Below are positions 1 to 10,520 of a DNA stretch of 39,057 nt, piece after piece (positions within the stretch are counted from its first letter, which is position 1; every line of letters begins with the position of its first letter). The DNA is from Burkholderiales bacterium (GTDB lineage Bacteria > Pseudomonadota > Gammaproteobacteria > Burkholderiales > Burkholderiaceae_C): positions 1-39,057 of the forward strand of contig JAGWXI010000019.1 in the NCBI GenBank assembly GCA_018969975.1, given 5' to 3'. A program made the position numbers and the translations under genes. A model generated the notes under the pieces. That model made no database searches and was not told where the DNA came from. It saw only the letters and a list, made by a program, of their open reading frames with translations.

Positions 1-354
1 TGAAAAAGAACCCATTCTCAAAAGTCCCGATGCACCATCTTCAAGGGCTTGAATTTCCGACAAGGAACGAGCTAGGCTTTGCACCATATCGCAGGCTGTC
101 TGAATCAGAAGAAAGCCTTTGTCATTGGCCGTTATGCCAGTTCTGCCTCTGGTAAATAAAGCTGCGTTGCACACTGATTCAATTTCCGTAATCATTTTGC
201 TGACAGCTGGCTGAGTCAGGTTGAGCCTTGTTGCTGCCGCGCTTACTGTTGTCTCTTCACTCAAGTGGCACAGTAGTTCTAAATGGCGCATGCGGAGTCT
301 TCTCAGTGCCGACAGCGTATTCGGGTTCATCTGCTTCATTTCCAATTGATTCAT
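1..354 (-). CDS. LysR-family transcriptional regulator, N-terminal part (cut by window edge)
   Basis: Reading the minus strand from an ATG at 352-354 gives 118 codons open to the window edge. The upstream sequence AGGAG-ACACC-ATG is a good ribosome binding site and fixes the start. The visible part is a LysR winged helix-turn-helix: a leucine-rich first helix (residues about 20-33), then the recognition segment TVSAAATRLNLTQPAVSKMI, then a LFTRGRTGI wing. The effector domain lies outside the window. The gene points away from the sulfatase at 455, the usual LysR arrangement, so it probably controls the sulfatase/receptor pair (inference). The effector cannot be predicted. Confidence 0.9.
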   Translation of the reverse strand, partial: MNQLEMKQMNPNTLSALRRLRMRHLELLCHLSEETTVSAAATRLNLTQPAVSKMITEIESVCNAALFTRGRTGITANDKGFLLIQTACDMVQSLARSLSEIQALEDGASGLLRMGSFS

Positions 355-369
355 GGTGTCTCCTATACA

Positions 370-387
370 TTCCAAATAGTAATGGAA
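370..387. promoter_or_regulatory. candidate LysR operator (TTCCA-N8-TGGAA)
   Basis: Perfect 5-base inverted arms TTCCA (370-374) and TGGAA (383-387) lie between the divergent LysR gene and the sulfatase, 16 bases upstream of the LysR start. Position and symmetry suit an autoregulatory LysR site, but the spacing is not the canonical T-N11-A and short dyads arise by chance. Confidence 0.3.
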
Positions 388-454
388 AGATTAAAAAATA
401 TCACTATTTATTTGATTGATGAGGCGCTAGTATGAATTTTTTAAACGCACAAAT

Positions 455-1888
455 ATGATGACTTCAAAGCTGCCCCACATCATTTTTATCATCACGGATC
501 AGCAACGTTATGACACGATTGCAGGTCTTGGATTCCCTTACATGGAAACCCCGCACCTGGACAGGTTAATCAAAGAGGGGACTCACTTTACGCAATGCCA
601 CGTCGCAGGGGCATCCTGCGTTCCTGCCAGGTCGAGTCTATTTACCGGCTATTACGCACACACTACTGGCATCTTGAAAAATGCAGATACTTGGCGGCAC
701 ACTTGGGTAGAAAATCTGGCCCAAGCTGGGTATACGTGCATCAATGTTGGCAAGATGCATACATGGCCATTAGACACACCGGCTGGATACCACCAAAGGT
801 ATGTTGTTGAGAATAAAGATCGATTTTTAGAAGGTCGCTTTTTCTTTGATGACTGGGACCGCTCACTTGCTGCCAGAGGTTTGGTCAAGCAGCAAAGACT
901 GCAGTACAGAAAATTATCGGACTATCGCGAAAGATTGGGTGCGTTTGAATGGCTATTACCCTCAGATGCGCATTCAGATAATTTTGTAGCTGACAGGGCT
1001 TGCTGGTGGATTGACACGGCGCCTAAGGCTGAACCTTTATTTTTGCAAATTGGATTCCCAGGGCCACATCCTCCTTACGACCCCACGCCTGAATACCTGA
1101 GCAGGTACATGCACAAGCAATTGCCCATTGCAAAGGTGACTAAAGCAGATTTGGCAGGACAGCCAGAACCCTTCCATGTATTGCGCGAACATAACGTTGA
1201 AATAGACCACGACTCGGTTGTGCATCAACTTGAACCAAGCGATGAACATCGCCATCGTCAACGGGCCCATTACTTAGCCAACGTCACCATGATTGACGAT
1301 GCTGTTGGAAAGGTCCTTGAATGTCTAGAAAAGAAGGGCTATTTGGATGATTGCATCATTGTCTTTACGTCAGACCACGGCGACTGTTTAGGAGATCACG
1401 GACACAGTCAGAAGTGGACCATGTATGAGCAGGTGACCAAAGTCCCGATGATTCTGTGGGCTCCAGGCAAAGTGCCAGCAGCACAGAAATCAGACGCACT
1501 GATTCAGGCGATGGACATCGTGCCATGGTTACTGACTCAAGCTCGTGCCAATATGCCAGAGGGCATGGAAGCAGTTTCTATCGAGCCTGTGTTCAAAAAT
1601 CCAAATTGGCCTGGACGTGAAGCCGTCTTTTGCGAGCAAGGCCGAGACAATATTTTGACGGATGTTGAGTTCATGACGATGGTCAGAACCAAACGATGGA
1701 AGTTAGTTCATTTCTTAAATGAAGATTTCGGGCAACTCTTTGATCTTGAAAACGATCCAGAGGAAGCAAACAACCTTTGGTCATCTACAACTCATGGGTC
1801 TGTTCGCCAAGAGTTGATGGACAAACTATTGCATTGGCGCATGCAAAGTCAAATTAAGACTCAAAATGTTTTTCGTGAACACCGTTGA
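455..1888 (+). CDS. Cys-type sulfatase (alkaline-phosphatase superfamily, arylsulfatase A-like)
   Basis: A 477-residue sulfatase that should hydrolyse a sulfate ester to an alcohol or phenol plus sulfate. It has the N-terminal metal motif ITDQQRYD (Asp15), the sulfatase signature CVPARSS at residues 55-61 with Cys55 as the formylglycine precursor, and a second metal cluster TSDHGD near residue 306. There is no signal peptide, so the enzyme is probably cytoplasmic and acts on imported substrate. It is followed after 18 bases by a Bug receptor gene, likely co-transcribed. The start is uncertain: two consecutive ATGs (455, 458) and no clear Shine-Dalgarno. The substrate cannot be read from sequence; choline-sulfatase-like and aryl-sulfatase-like specificities are both possible. 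Confidence 0.9.
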   Translation: MMTSKLPHIIFIITDQQRYDTIAGLGFPYMETPHLDRLIKEGTHFTQCHVAGASCVPARSSLFTGYYAHTTGILKNADTWRHTWVENLAQAGYTCINVGKMHTWPLDTPAGYHQRYVVENKDRFLEGRFFFDDWDRSLAARGLVKQQRLQYRKLSDYRERLGAFEWLLPSDAHSDNFVADRACWWIDTAPKAEPLFLQIGFPGPHPPYDPTPEYLSRYMHKQLPIAKVTKADLAGQPEPFHVLREHNVEIDHDSVVHQLEPSDEHRHRQRAHYLANVTMIDDAVGKVLECLEKKGYLDDCIIVFTSDHGDCLGDHGHSQKWTMYEQVTKVPMILWAPGKVPAAQKSDALIQAMDIVPWLLTQARANMPEGMEAVSIEPVFKNPNWPGREAVFCEQGRDNILTDVEFMTMVRTKRWKLVHFLNEDFGQLFDLENDPEEANNLWSSTTHGSVRQELMDKLLHWRMQSQIKTQNVFREHR

Positions 1889-1906
1889 TCAATCAAGGAG
1901 ATAAAA

Positions 1907-2881
1907 ATGAAATTTAAAAAACTTGGAATTTATTTGGCACTTTTAAGCGGTGCAATTTTGGGCAATCCTGCAGTTGCACAAGATTTCCCCAATAAACCCA
2001 TTCGAATGGTTGTCGGATTTCCTCCGGGAGGAGGCATCGATCAGTTGGCTAGAATTTTGGCGGAGGGGATGTCTAGCCAGCTTGGGCAAAACATCGTTGT
2101 GGACAATAAGCCTGGTGCTGGTACTGCTATTGCATCAGCCGAAATTATGCGTGCGCCAAATGATGGTTACACCATTGGACTTGGGAATGTGGGTCAGTTC
2201 TCCGTTTTAGAACATATTTCCAAACAGCCCATTGTTGACTTGCCCAATAAGTTAACGCCCATTGGCCAGGTGGGTTATGCGCCATTGGCTCTTTTTGTAC
2301 CAGCCACTTTGAACGTCAACTCAACTGCGGAGTACTTGAATTTATTGAAGGCACAGCCCAATGCTTTGAGCTACGCTTCTGGTGGTAATGGTCAGATTAC
2401 GCACCTTGCATTTGAAATGCTGAAATCTGAAGCTCAAGTCAAAATTCAACACATTCCATACAAAGGCAGCGGGCCCGCTTTAATTGATTTAATGGCAGGC
2501 AGAGTTGTTGGAATGATTGATGCATTAGGTGCTGGAATGCCTCACGTTAAAAGTGGCAAGCTCAAAGTTTTGGCTTTAACTGCGGCCGATCGTGCACCAG
2601 AGTTTCAAACAATCCCTACCTTCAGGGAAGCGGGTTTGAAAAACTATGTGGTCACGGGTTGGCAAGGCCTGGTAGCGCCGTTGAATACACCTGCTGTAGT
2701 CGTGCAAAGACTGAATCGAGCTTTGAATGAAACTTTGAATAAAAAAGAAATTCGAGACAAGATGATTGGTTTAGGTTACTACCCAACACCCACCACACCT
2801 GATCAGTTCGGTGTTTTTATGAAGGCAGAGTCTGTGCGCTGGGGAGCATTGTGCAAGGAACTCAAGATTGAGTCTGATTGA
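1907..2881 (+). CDS. Bug/TctC-family periplasmic solute-binding receptor
   Basis: A 324-residue extracytoplasmic receptor of the tripartite tricarboxylate transporter type. It has an N-terminal signal peptide (KFKK, hydrophobic run, AVAQ at about 22-25), the family opening NKPIRMVVGFPPGGGID, the ligand-loop motif NKPGAGTAIA, and the downstream PYKGSGPALIDLMAGRV segment typical of Bug proteins. AAGGAGAT lies just before the ATG. Bug receptors bind small carboxylates such as aromatic acids, amino acids or dicarboxylates. It follows the sulfatase at 455 in the same direction, which suggests its ligand is that enzyme's substrate or product (inference). No TctA or TctB partner is in the window. 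Confidence 0.93.
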   Translation: MKFKKLGIYLALLSGAILGNPAVAQDFPNKPIRMVVGFPPGGGIDQLARILAEGMSSQLGQNIVVDNKPGAGTAIASAEIMRAPNDGYTIGLGNVGQFSVLEHISKQPIVDLPNKLTPIGQVGYAPLALFVPATLNVNSTAEYLNLLKAQPNALSYASGGNGQITHLAFEMLKSEAQVKIQHIPYKGSGPALIDLMAGRVVGMIDALGAGMPHVKSGKLKVLALTAADRAPEFQTIPTFREAGLKNYVVTGWQGLVAPLNTPAVVVQRLNRALNETLNKKEIRDKMIGLGYYPTPTTPDQFGVFMKAESVRWGALCKELKIESD

Positions 2882-2889
2882 TGTTAATT

Positions 2890-2926
2890 ACTGGTGATTG
2901 TGGAATTAAATTTCACAACCACCAGT
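2890..2926. terminator. hairpin between convergent genes, probable bidirectional terminator
   Basis: An imperfect inverted repeat fills the 56-base gap between two convergent genes. Arm ACTGGTG (2890-2896) pairs with CACCAGT (2920-2926) and TTGTG (2898-2902) pairs with CACAA (2914-2918). One A/C mismatch lies between them, and a G-T pair plus two A-T pairs continue inward. Position and stem length suit a shared terminator. The flanking T-tract is weak in both directions, so it may not be a classic intrinsic terminator. Confidence 0.55.
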
Positions 2927-2937
2927 ACTTCTTTGCA

Positions 2938-4260
2938 TCAACGCTGCGGCATATCTTTGTAGGAGTAGCCTATGTTTACGGTAGCGTCTTGAGGTATAGG
3001 CGGCATGGTGGATTCCCAAGCTTCCCACGCCTTTTGCATTGCAACTAATCGCCCAGGCTCTTTATGGGCAAGATTAGCTCGTTCACGTGCATCGTTATCT
3101 AGGTTGAATAAATAATCATTTCCATCAACGCGCAAGTATTTCCAAGGACCACTTCGCATAGCCCGTTGCCCGCGATGGTTCATGCGCCAAAACATAGGGC
3201 GATCAAATATGTGTTTTGGATTTTTCAGGACATCTAGAAGTGACACACCATCTAGCGGGTAATTAGCCGAAACGCAAGCACCCGCTATGTCCAAGATAGT
3301 TGCGGTCCAATCCATAGTGAGACATTGTTGGGCACTAACGGATTTAGGTGGAATGGCTTTAGGCCAATGGGCTATCCACGGAACGCGAATACCACCTTCG
3401 GTCAAATCCATTTTTCCACCTACCAAAGGCCAGTTGTCACTAAATCGCTCACCACCGTTATCGCTTGTGAAAATAATTAAGGAATTATCTAGTTGTCCAG
3501 TGTCACGCAAAGCTTGTATCAATAACCCAATTCCTTCATCCATGTGATGAATCATGCGTCGGTAGGTTTCGATGTTGCCGCCATCAAGATGGAATATGTT
3601 GCTTTTAGTAGCTTCGGCGACTGCTTCGTCATCACGGGTTTCCCAAGGCCAGTGAGGTGCCGTGTAATGGAGGCTTAAAAAGTATGGTTGCCTATTAGTT
3701 GAGTTTGACATTCTTTGCACGTAGTCGACGGCGCGCTGAGAAATTAAATCAGTTAAGTAACCTTCTTCCTGATGCGCATGTTCACCCCAATACAAGTCAT
3801 GGGCACCGGTATTACTACAGTGGGTGAAGTAGTCCACCCCACCAGACATGGGTCCGAAAAATTCCTCATAGCCAGATTTCAGCGGCCCAAACGCTGGCGG
3901 ATATCCTAAATGCCATTTACCAATGAGTGCAGTGGAGTAGCCGTGAGCCTTCAGTAGTGAGGGTAGGGTGGGATGTTCAGGTGCCAGCCCTAAAACTGTA
4001 CTACCTTTGCTTTTACTGCTGATTGGTTCGTCGGCACCACCGCGAAGTCGGTATTGGTAACGTCCGGTCATGAGTGCAAAACGCGTAGGTGAACAAACGG
4101 GTGAGTTCGCATAGCCTTGCGTAAGTCTTAATCCATTTGCCGCCATCCTATCGATGCAAGGTGAAACTGGGCCGAAGTCTGCATCACGACCACCGTAGCA
4201 CCCTAGGTCTGCAAATCCTAGATCATCAGCAACAATAAAAATAATATTAGGACGTGACAT
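2938..4260 (-). CDS. Cys-type sulfatase, second and different subfamily
   Basis: A 440-residue sulfatase with metal-binding ADDLG (residues 11-15), signature CSPTR at residues 56-60 inside PVCSPTRFALMTGRY (Cys56 is the formylglycine precursor), and the later TSDNGG metal motif. No signal peptide is visible, so a cytoplasmic location is likely. The ATG at 4258-4260 is chosen because it begins directly at MSRPNIIFIVADD; the longer frame to 4335 would overlap the upstream receptor gene and add residues with no family support. It appears to be the last gene of the operon that starts at 9471. It differs clearly from the sulfatase at 455, so the two are unlikely to be recent duplicates. Confidence 0.9.
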   Translation of the reverse strand: MSRPNIIFIVADDLGFADLGCYGGRDADFGPVSPCIDRMAANGLRLTQGYANSPVCSPTRFALMTGRYQYRLRGGADEPISSKSKGSTVLGLAPEHPTLPSLLKAHGYSTALIGKWHLGYPPAFGPLKSGYEEFFGPMSGGVDYFTHCSNTGAHDLYWGEHAHQEEGYLTDLISQRAVDYVQRMSNSTNRQPYFLSLHYTAPHWPWETRDDEAVAEATKSNIFHLDGGNIETYRRMIHHMDEGIGLLIQALRDTGQLDNSLIIFTSDNGGERFSDNWPLVGGKMDLTEGGIRVPWIAHWPKAIPPKSVSAQQCLTMDWTATILDIAGACVSANYPLDGVSLLDVLKNPKHIFDRPMFWRMNHRGQRAMRSGPWKYLRVDGNDYLFNLDNDARERANLAHKEPGRLVAMQKAWEAWESTMPPIPQDATVNIGYSYKDMPQR

Positions 4261-4292
4261 GTTATGGTGAGTTAGCAGAATGTTGTTAGTCG

Positions 4293-5261
4293 TCAGTCTG
4301 CCTTGAAGCCTGACTTTTTGACAATAGGAGCCCAACGCTTAGTGTCATCGTACATTGTCTTTTGTAAATCGGCAGGACTACCTCCGGCAACCTCAAGCCC
4401 CAAAGATGCAAATCGCTCCTTGACTTCAGAATTGGTGAGTGCATTGTTGAGAGCTTTATTGATCTCGTTGATGGCAGTAGCAGGAGTTTTTGCCGGCGCG
4501 TACATTGCAAACCAACCTTGTCCAACAACGTCAGCAAAACCTTGTTCTTTGAACGTTGGGACATCGGGCATAACTTTGCTACGCTGGTTGCCAGATGTTG
4601 CCAAAATCTTAATTTTTCCAGACTTAGCGTTTTGTTGCCACTCCATCACTACATCAATACCTGCAGGTGCGTGGCCACCAATTACCGCACTTTGTAAGGC
4701 GGCACCCCCATTAAAAGGAACGTGGGTCATATCTACGTTAAGTGCTGTACCTATCATGACTCCAAAAAAATGTGGCAAGCTTCCCGCAGCTGGTGAACCA
4801 AAGTTAGCTTGTTGAGGGTTTGCCTTGAGCCAGTCAGCATATTCTTTGAGGTTTTTAGCAGGTGAGTTAGCAGGTACTGCTAGGGCAAACGAAAAATCAC
4901 ATACTTTTCCAACGGGCACAAAATCAATCTCTGGGTTGTAGTTGAGCTTGTTGAAAACCATTGGCGCTAATACGGGTACCACTATGGGGGTGATCATCAC
5001 TGTATTGCCGTCAGGTGCAGATGATTTCAGAACATCTGCTGCTAATCGTCCACCAGCGCCTGGGCGGTTTTCGACAATGATGGTGCGCTTAAGGTCATCT
5101 TTCATTTTTTCGGTGATGATCCTCGTCACCACATCGATGGATACGCCAGCTGGAAAACCCACTACCACTTTGAGGGGTTTATCTGATTGAGCAAATACGG
5201 CTGTATTTGCGAGGATTAAGGCACACACTGTTAATGTTGTGAATACTTGTCTAAAAATCAT
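4293..5261 (-). CDS. Bug/TctC-family periplasmic solute-binding receptor
   Basis: A 322-residue receptor with a signal peptide (MIFRQVFTTLTVCALI, cleavage near VFAQ), then KPLKVVVGFPAGVSID, ENRPGAGGRLAADVL and the THVPFNGGAALQSAVIGGHA segment, all in family order. The ATG at 5261 is preferred over a TTG at 5273 because GGAG lies 6 bases upstream of it. The gene sits 21 bases after the aldehyde dehydrogenase and 32 bases before the sulfatase, all on the minus strand, so it is probably part of the VanAB-like operon. Its ligand is unknown; a sulfated or methoxylated aromatic acid would fit the neighbours. Confidence 0.93.
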   Translation of the reverse strand: MIFRQVFTTLTVCALILANTAVFAQSDKPLKVVVGFPAGVSIDVVTRIITEKMKDDLKRTIIVENRPGAGGRLAADVLKSSAPDGNTVMITPIVVPVLAPMVFNKLNYNPEIDFVPVGKVCDFSFALAVPANSPAKNLKEYADWLKANPQQANFGSPAAGSLPHFFGVMIGTALNVDMTHVPFNGGAALQSAVIGGHAPAGIDVVMEWQQNAKSGKIKILATSGNQRSKVMPDVPTFKEQGFADVVGQGWFAMYAPAKTPATAINEINKALNNALTNSEVKERFASLGLEVAGGSPADLQKTMYDDTKRWAPIVKKSGFKAD

Positions 5262-5282
5262 ATTAATCTCCAATAGTTAGTT

Positions 5283-6713
5283 TTACATGCAATGGTGAAC
5301 AAATTTAGTATCTAGAAAGGCTTCCATGCCTTCAATACCAGATTCGCTTCCGAAGCCACTGTCTTTGACTCCCCCAAAAGGCGCTTCTGGTACCGACACA
5401 CCCATCCCATTAATCGCCAAGCTTCCAACTTGTAACTCTTGGGTAACGTGATGTATGTTTCTTGCTGAATCAGTGAATAGATAACCAGCAAGCCCATATG
5501 GACAACGGTTGGCTAAAGTGATCGCTTCATGCAGATCACCATATGGGGTTATGGTTGCAACAGGACCAAACGGCTCCTCCTGCATGATGGGCATGTCTGG
5601 CTGAACTTGAGTCAGAACAGTCGCTGGTGCAAAGAATCCTCCTGCAGGGGCAAGTCCTTGATGCATCTTTGCTCCGGCGCGCACTGACCTTTCTATGAGG
5701 TCTGCCACCGAAGCCACACGCCTAACGTTCGCTAATGGTCCCATTTGGGAACTACTCTTTATTCCGTCACCTACCACTAATTTCAGACTGGCTTCTATAA
5801 AAGCATCAGTAAAGTCACTCTCAATTTTTTTATCAACAAAAAATCGCGTAGGGGCAAGACAAGCTTGTCCTGCATTTCGAAACTTGTGGGTAACCATCAT
5901 GTTTACTGTCTTTTCAATGTCAGCATCTGCGCAAACTATGACAGGTGCATGGCCGCCTAACTCAAGGGTGATTCGCTTGAGCTTTTGTGTGGCGAGTTGA
6001 GCTAGGTGACGCCCTACAGGTACAGAACCCGTGAAACTTACTTTACGAATTACAGGCGAGAAGATGAGTTGCTCGGACAATTCCGCAGGTACTCCGAATA
6101 GAAGTTGTAATGCACCTGGAGAAATTTCCTCTTCAAAACAGGCCACCATCGCTGCTACGCTTGCTGGCGTTTCTTCAGCCCCTTTCAAAATGATGGAACA
6201 TCCAGCTGCTAGGGCGCCGCCTATCTTGCGGGCGGATAGAACCAAAGGAAAGTTCCACGGAGAAAAAGCTGCTACGGGACCTATGGGAAGTTTATGAACC
6301 TGCATAGAACTATTGGGTAATCGGGCAGGTACAAATCGGCCATAGGTTCTTCGGGCTTCTTCTGCATACCATTTGATGAGATCTGCAGCCATGCTGCACT
6401 CTGCGCGCGATTCAGCTAATGGCTTGCCCTGCTCTAATGTCAGCAAATGGGCAATGCTCTCAATATTTTGGCGTAAGCGAATTACGCCTTTTTCAAGTCG
6501 TGCGCAACGCTCGAATGCGGGTATTTTTCGCCAGATATCAAAACCTAATTGCGCAGCTTGTAAAGCTTGATCAATCTGTATTGGACTGGCAAGTTGGAGA
6601 CGGTCTAGGGTGCGCGCTGTCGCTGGATTAACAATGGAAACACTTTCAGAATGCTCGCCGTTATACCAATGACCATTGATGAATATTTTTGGCGCGCAGT
6701 ATTTGAAACTCAT
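5283..6713 (-). CDS. NAD(P)-dependent aldehyde dehydrogenase
   Basis: A 476-residue aldehyde dehydrogenase, normal length for the superfamily. It shows the Rossmann segment with GSVPVGRHLA, the general-base motif ELGGHAP, and the nucleophile motif GQACLAPTR (catalytic Cys), with EEPFGPVATI further on. The closest general resemblance is to succinate-semialdehyde and aromatic aldehyde dehydrogenases, which cannot be separated here. The start is the ATG at 6711-6713, which overlaps the TGA of the upstream SDR gene (ATGA), so the two are translationally coupled. In context it would oxidise an aldehyde made by that SDR, such as a benzaldehyde, to the acid (inference). Confidence 0.92.
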   Translation of the reverse strand: MSFKYCAPKIFINGHWYNGEHSESVSIVNPATARTLDRLQLASPIQIDQALQAAQLGFDIWRKIPAFERCARLEKGVIRLRQNIESIAHLLTLEQGKPLAESRAECSMAADLIKWYAEEARRTYGRFVPARLPNSSMQVHKLPIGPVAAFSPWNFPLVLSARKIGGALAAGCSIILKGAEETPASVAAMVACFEEEISPGALQLLFGVPAELSEQLIFSPVIRKVSFTGSVPVGRHLAQLATQKLKRITLELGGHAPVIVCADADIEKTVNMMVTHKFRNAGQACLAPTRFFVDKKIESDFTDAFIEASLKLVVGDGIKSSSQMGPLANVRRVASVADLIERSVRAGAKMHQGLAPAGGFFAPATVLTQVQPDMPIMQEEPFGPVATITPYGDLHEAITLANRCPYGLAGYLFTDSARNIHHVTQELQVGSLAINGMGVSVPEAPFGGVKDSGFGSESGIEGMEAFLDTKFVHHCM

Positions 6714-7468
6714 ATATTGCGACCTCCGTCTACGTCCAAGCAAACGCCAGTAAGAAAGCTGGCTTCATCACTGGCTAAGAAAGCCACAGCCGATGCAACA
6801 TCTTGTGATTGTGTAAAGCGTCCAAGTGGAATACGGGCGAGGAATTTTTCACGATTGGCAGGAGTGTCCTCCATACCCATGAAATCGGCCATCATGGGCG
6901 TTTCTCCAATCATAGGATTGACTGCATTGATTCGAAGACCAGATCTTGCAAACTCTAGGGCCAATCCCTTTGTCAAGTTAATCATGGCGGCTTTGCTACC
7001 GCTGTACCAAGTGAGTCCTGGGCCGGGTCTTACACCTGTCGTTGAAGCAACGTTGACGATTACACCCCTACCCTGGTCTACAAAATACGGAATGACACAC
7101 TGAGCTGACCAATAGATACTTTTGAGATTAACCCTGTACACACGGTCAAATTCATCTTCAGTGACCTGCAATGCAGGTTTGTTGCGATGCGTTGTTCCTG
7201 CGTTGTTGACAACGATATCGAGGGTTCCCCATTTGGATAAAGTTAAATCCACCATCTTTCGGTAATCTTTTTCCAAAGCCACATCACACAATACAGAATC
7301 TGCTTGTGCTCCAGAGGCAACAAGCTCAGCAACCATGCTTTGGCCGCCCTCAGCATTTAGATCTGCCACCATCACGTTTGCACCAGATTTACTAAGTTGG
7401 CGGGCAATTGCTGCCCCGAATCCTGAAGCGCCTCCCGTCACAATGGCTACTTTATTTTTAAAATTCAT
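6710..7468 (-). CDS. short-chain dehydrogenase/reductase
   Basis: A 252-residue classical SDR. It has the cofactor motif TGGASGFGAAIA at residues 11-22, NNAGTT, the catalytic WYSGSKAA (Tyr-x-x-x-Lys), and a C-terminal FLTGVCLDVDGG typical of the FabG-like group. AAGGA lies 5 bases before the ATG. It is the third gene of the VanAB-like operon and its stop overlaps the aldehyde dehydrogenase start. An alcohol-to-aldehyde step before the dehydrogenase is the simplest reading, but SDR specificity cannot be told from sequence. Confidence 0.92.
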   Translation of the reverse strand: MNFKNKVAIVTGGASGFGAAIARQLSKSGANVMVADLNAEGGQSMVAELVASGAQADSVLCDVALEKDYRKMVDLTLSKWGTLDIVVNNAGTTHRNKPALQVTEDEFDRVYRVNLKSIYWSAQCVIPYFVDQGRGVIVNVASTTGVRPGPGLTWYSGSKAAMINLTKGLALEFARSGLRINAVNPMIGETPMMADFMGMEDTPANREKFLARIPLGRFTQSQDVASAVAFLASDEASFLTGVCLDVDGGRNI

Positions 7469-7477
7469 ACAGTTCCT

Positions 7478-8427
7478 TTAAATATCTAATACAAGTCGCT
7501 TGCCAGTACAACGGGATACACAGACCATCATCCGTTTTTGTTCTGCACGTTCTTGCGGTAGTAGCACCAAATCCTTGTGGTTTACTGTTCCCTCTATCAC
7601 CACAGCTTCGCAAGTGCCGCATACACCCTCACGGCATGACCAGGGGTACTCAACCCCAATACGCTCCATTGCTTCAAGAACCGACTCTTTAAAGTCCACC
7701 GTGGTCTCTAATCCAGAGCGTTGTAAACACAATTCGAATGAGCCGTTTTGTTCGTGAGTAATTTCAGGCCCCTTGAACCGCTCTATACAAACTGAATTAG
7801 GAGTCCAATGCGCGGTAACTGCAGTCAACTTATCGAGCATAGGGGTTGGTCCGCATGCGTAGACAGCATCCCAATTTTGGTTTTCTAAAAGTACTTGGAG
7901 ATGTAGAGGCCCACCTTGTTCATCATCAAAATGCGTATGGAGTTTTTCACCTACTAAGGCTTTGAGCTCATCAAGGTAGGCCATGCGGGATGCTGAGCGA
8001 GCGGCTACCCACAATTCATAGGATCTACCTTCTAGTTGACAGGCCTGCGCCATGGCGTAAATGGGTGTGATGCCAATACCTCCCGCGACCAACAACACGT
8101 GACGATGTGCATCATCCATTTCAAATAGGTTGCGAGGCAAACCCACACTTAACTTCTGACCAACTTTCAGTCTTTCATGAATCCATACTGATCCGCCCCG
8201 ACTTTGAGAGTCCCAACCCACTGCAATGATGTATGAGGTCATATTGGACTGACCCGTGGCATTGACCAACGAGTAATGACGTTTGAGGCCATTTGGAAGA
8301 GATAGCTCAACGTGAGAACCAGCTTTGGCGGTAGGTAAAACCTGTCCAGAAGACCCGCGCAATTCGACAGCAATGACATCGCGCGCCACTGCACGCAAAG
8401 AGCTCACAGTGAGTTCTAAGGTGGCGC

Positions 8428-8431
<4 letters not shown>
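7478..8431 (-). CDS. VanB-like oxygenase reductase (FMN, NAD, plant-type 2Fe-2S)
   Basis: A 317-residue reductase of the phthalate-dioxygenase-reductase/VanB type. Domain order is a flavin barrel with RHYSLVN (about residues 65-75), an NAD domain with VAGGIGITPIYA, and a C-terminal ferredoxin with CREGVCGTC plus a fourth Cys in MVCVSR. It passes electrons from NADH to the partner Rieske oxygenase. Its ATG overlaps the TGA of the upstream oxygenase gene (TCAT on the + strand at 8428-8431), strong evidence that the two are one system. I call it VanB-like rather than vanB because the methoxylated substrate is not proven. Confidence 0.92.
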
Positions 8432-10476
<2,045 letters not shown>

Positions 10477-10520
10477 TCATTTATCTCGATGGAGCTTACG
10501 CATTCGATAGCTCTACTGAT

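Noticed and set aside
4261-4335. N-terminal extension of the second sulfatase
   Set aside because: It overlaps the receptor gene stop and adds residues without family similarity; MSRPNIIFIVADD is a normal sulfatase start.
10485-10515. GGAGCT/AGCTCT repeat between LysR and IclR genes as a terminator
   Set aside because: Only about five pairs with a 12-base loop and no T-tract.
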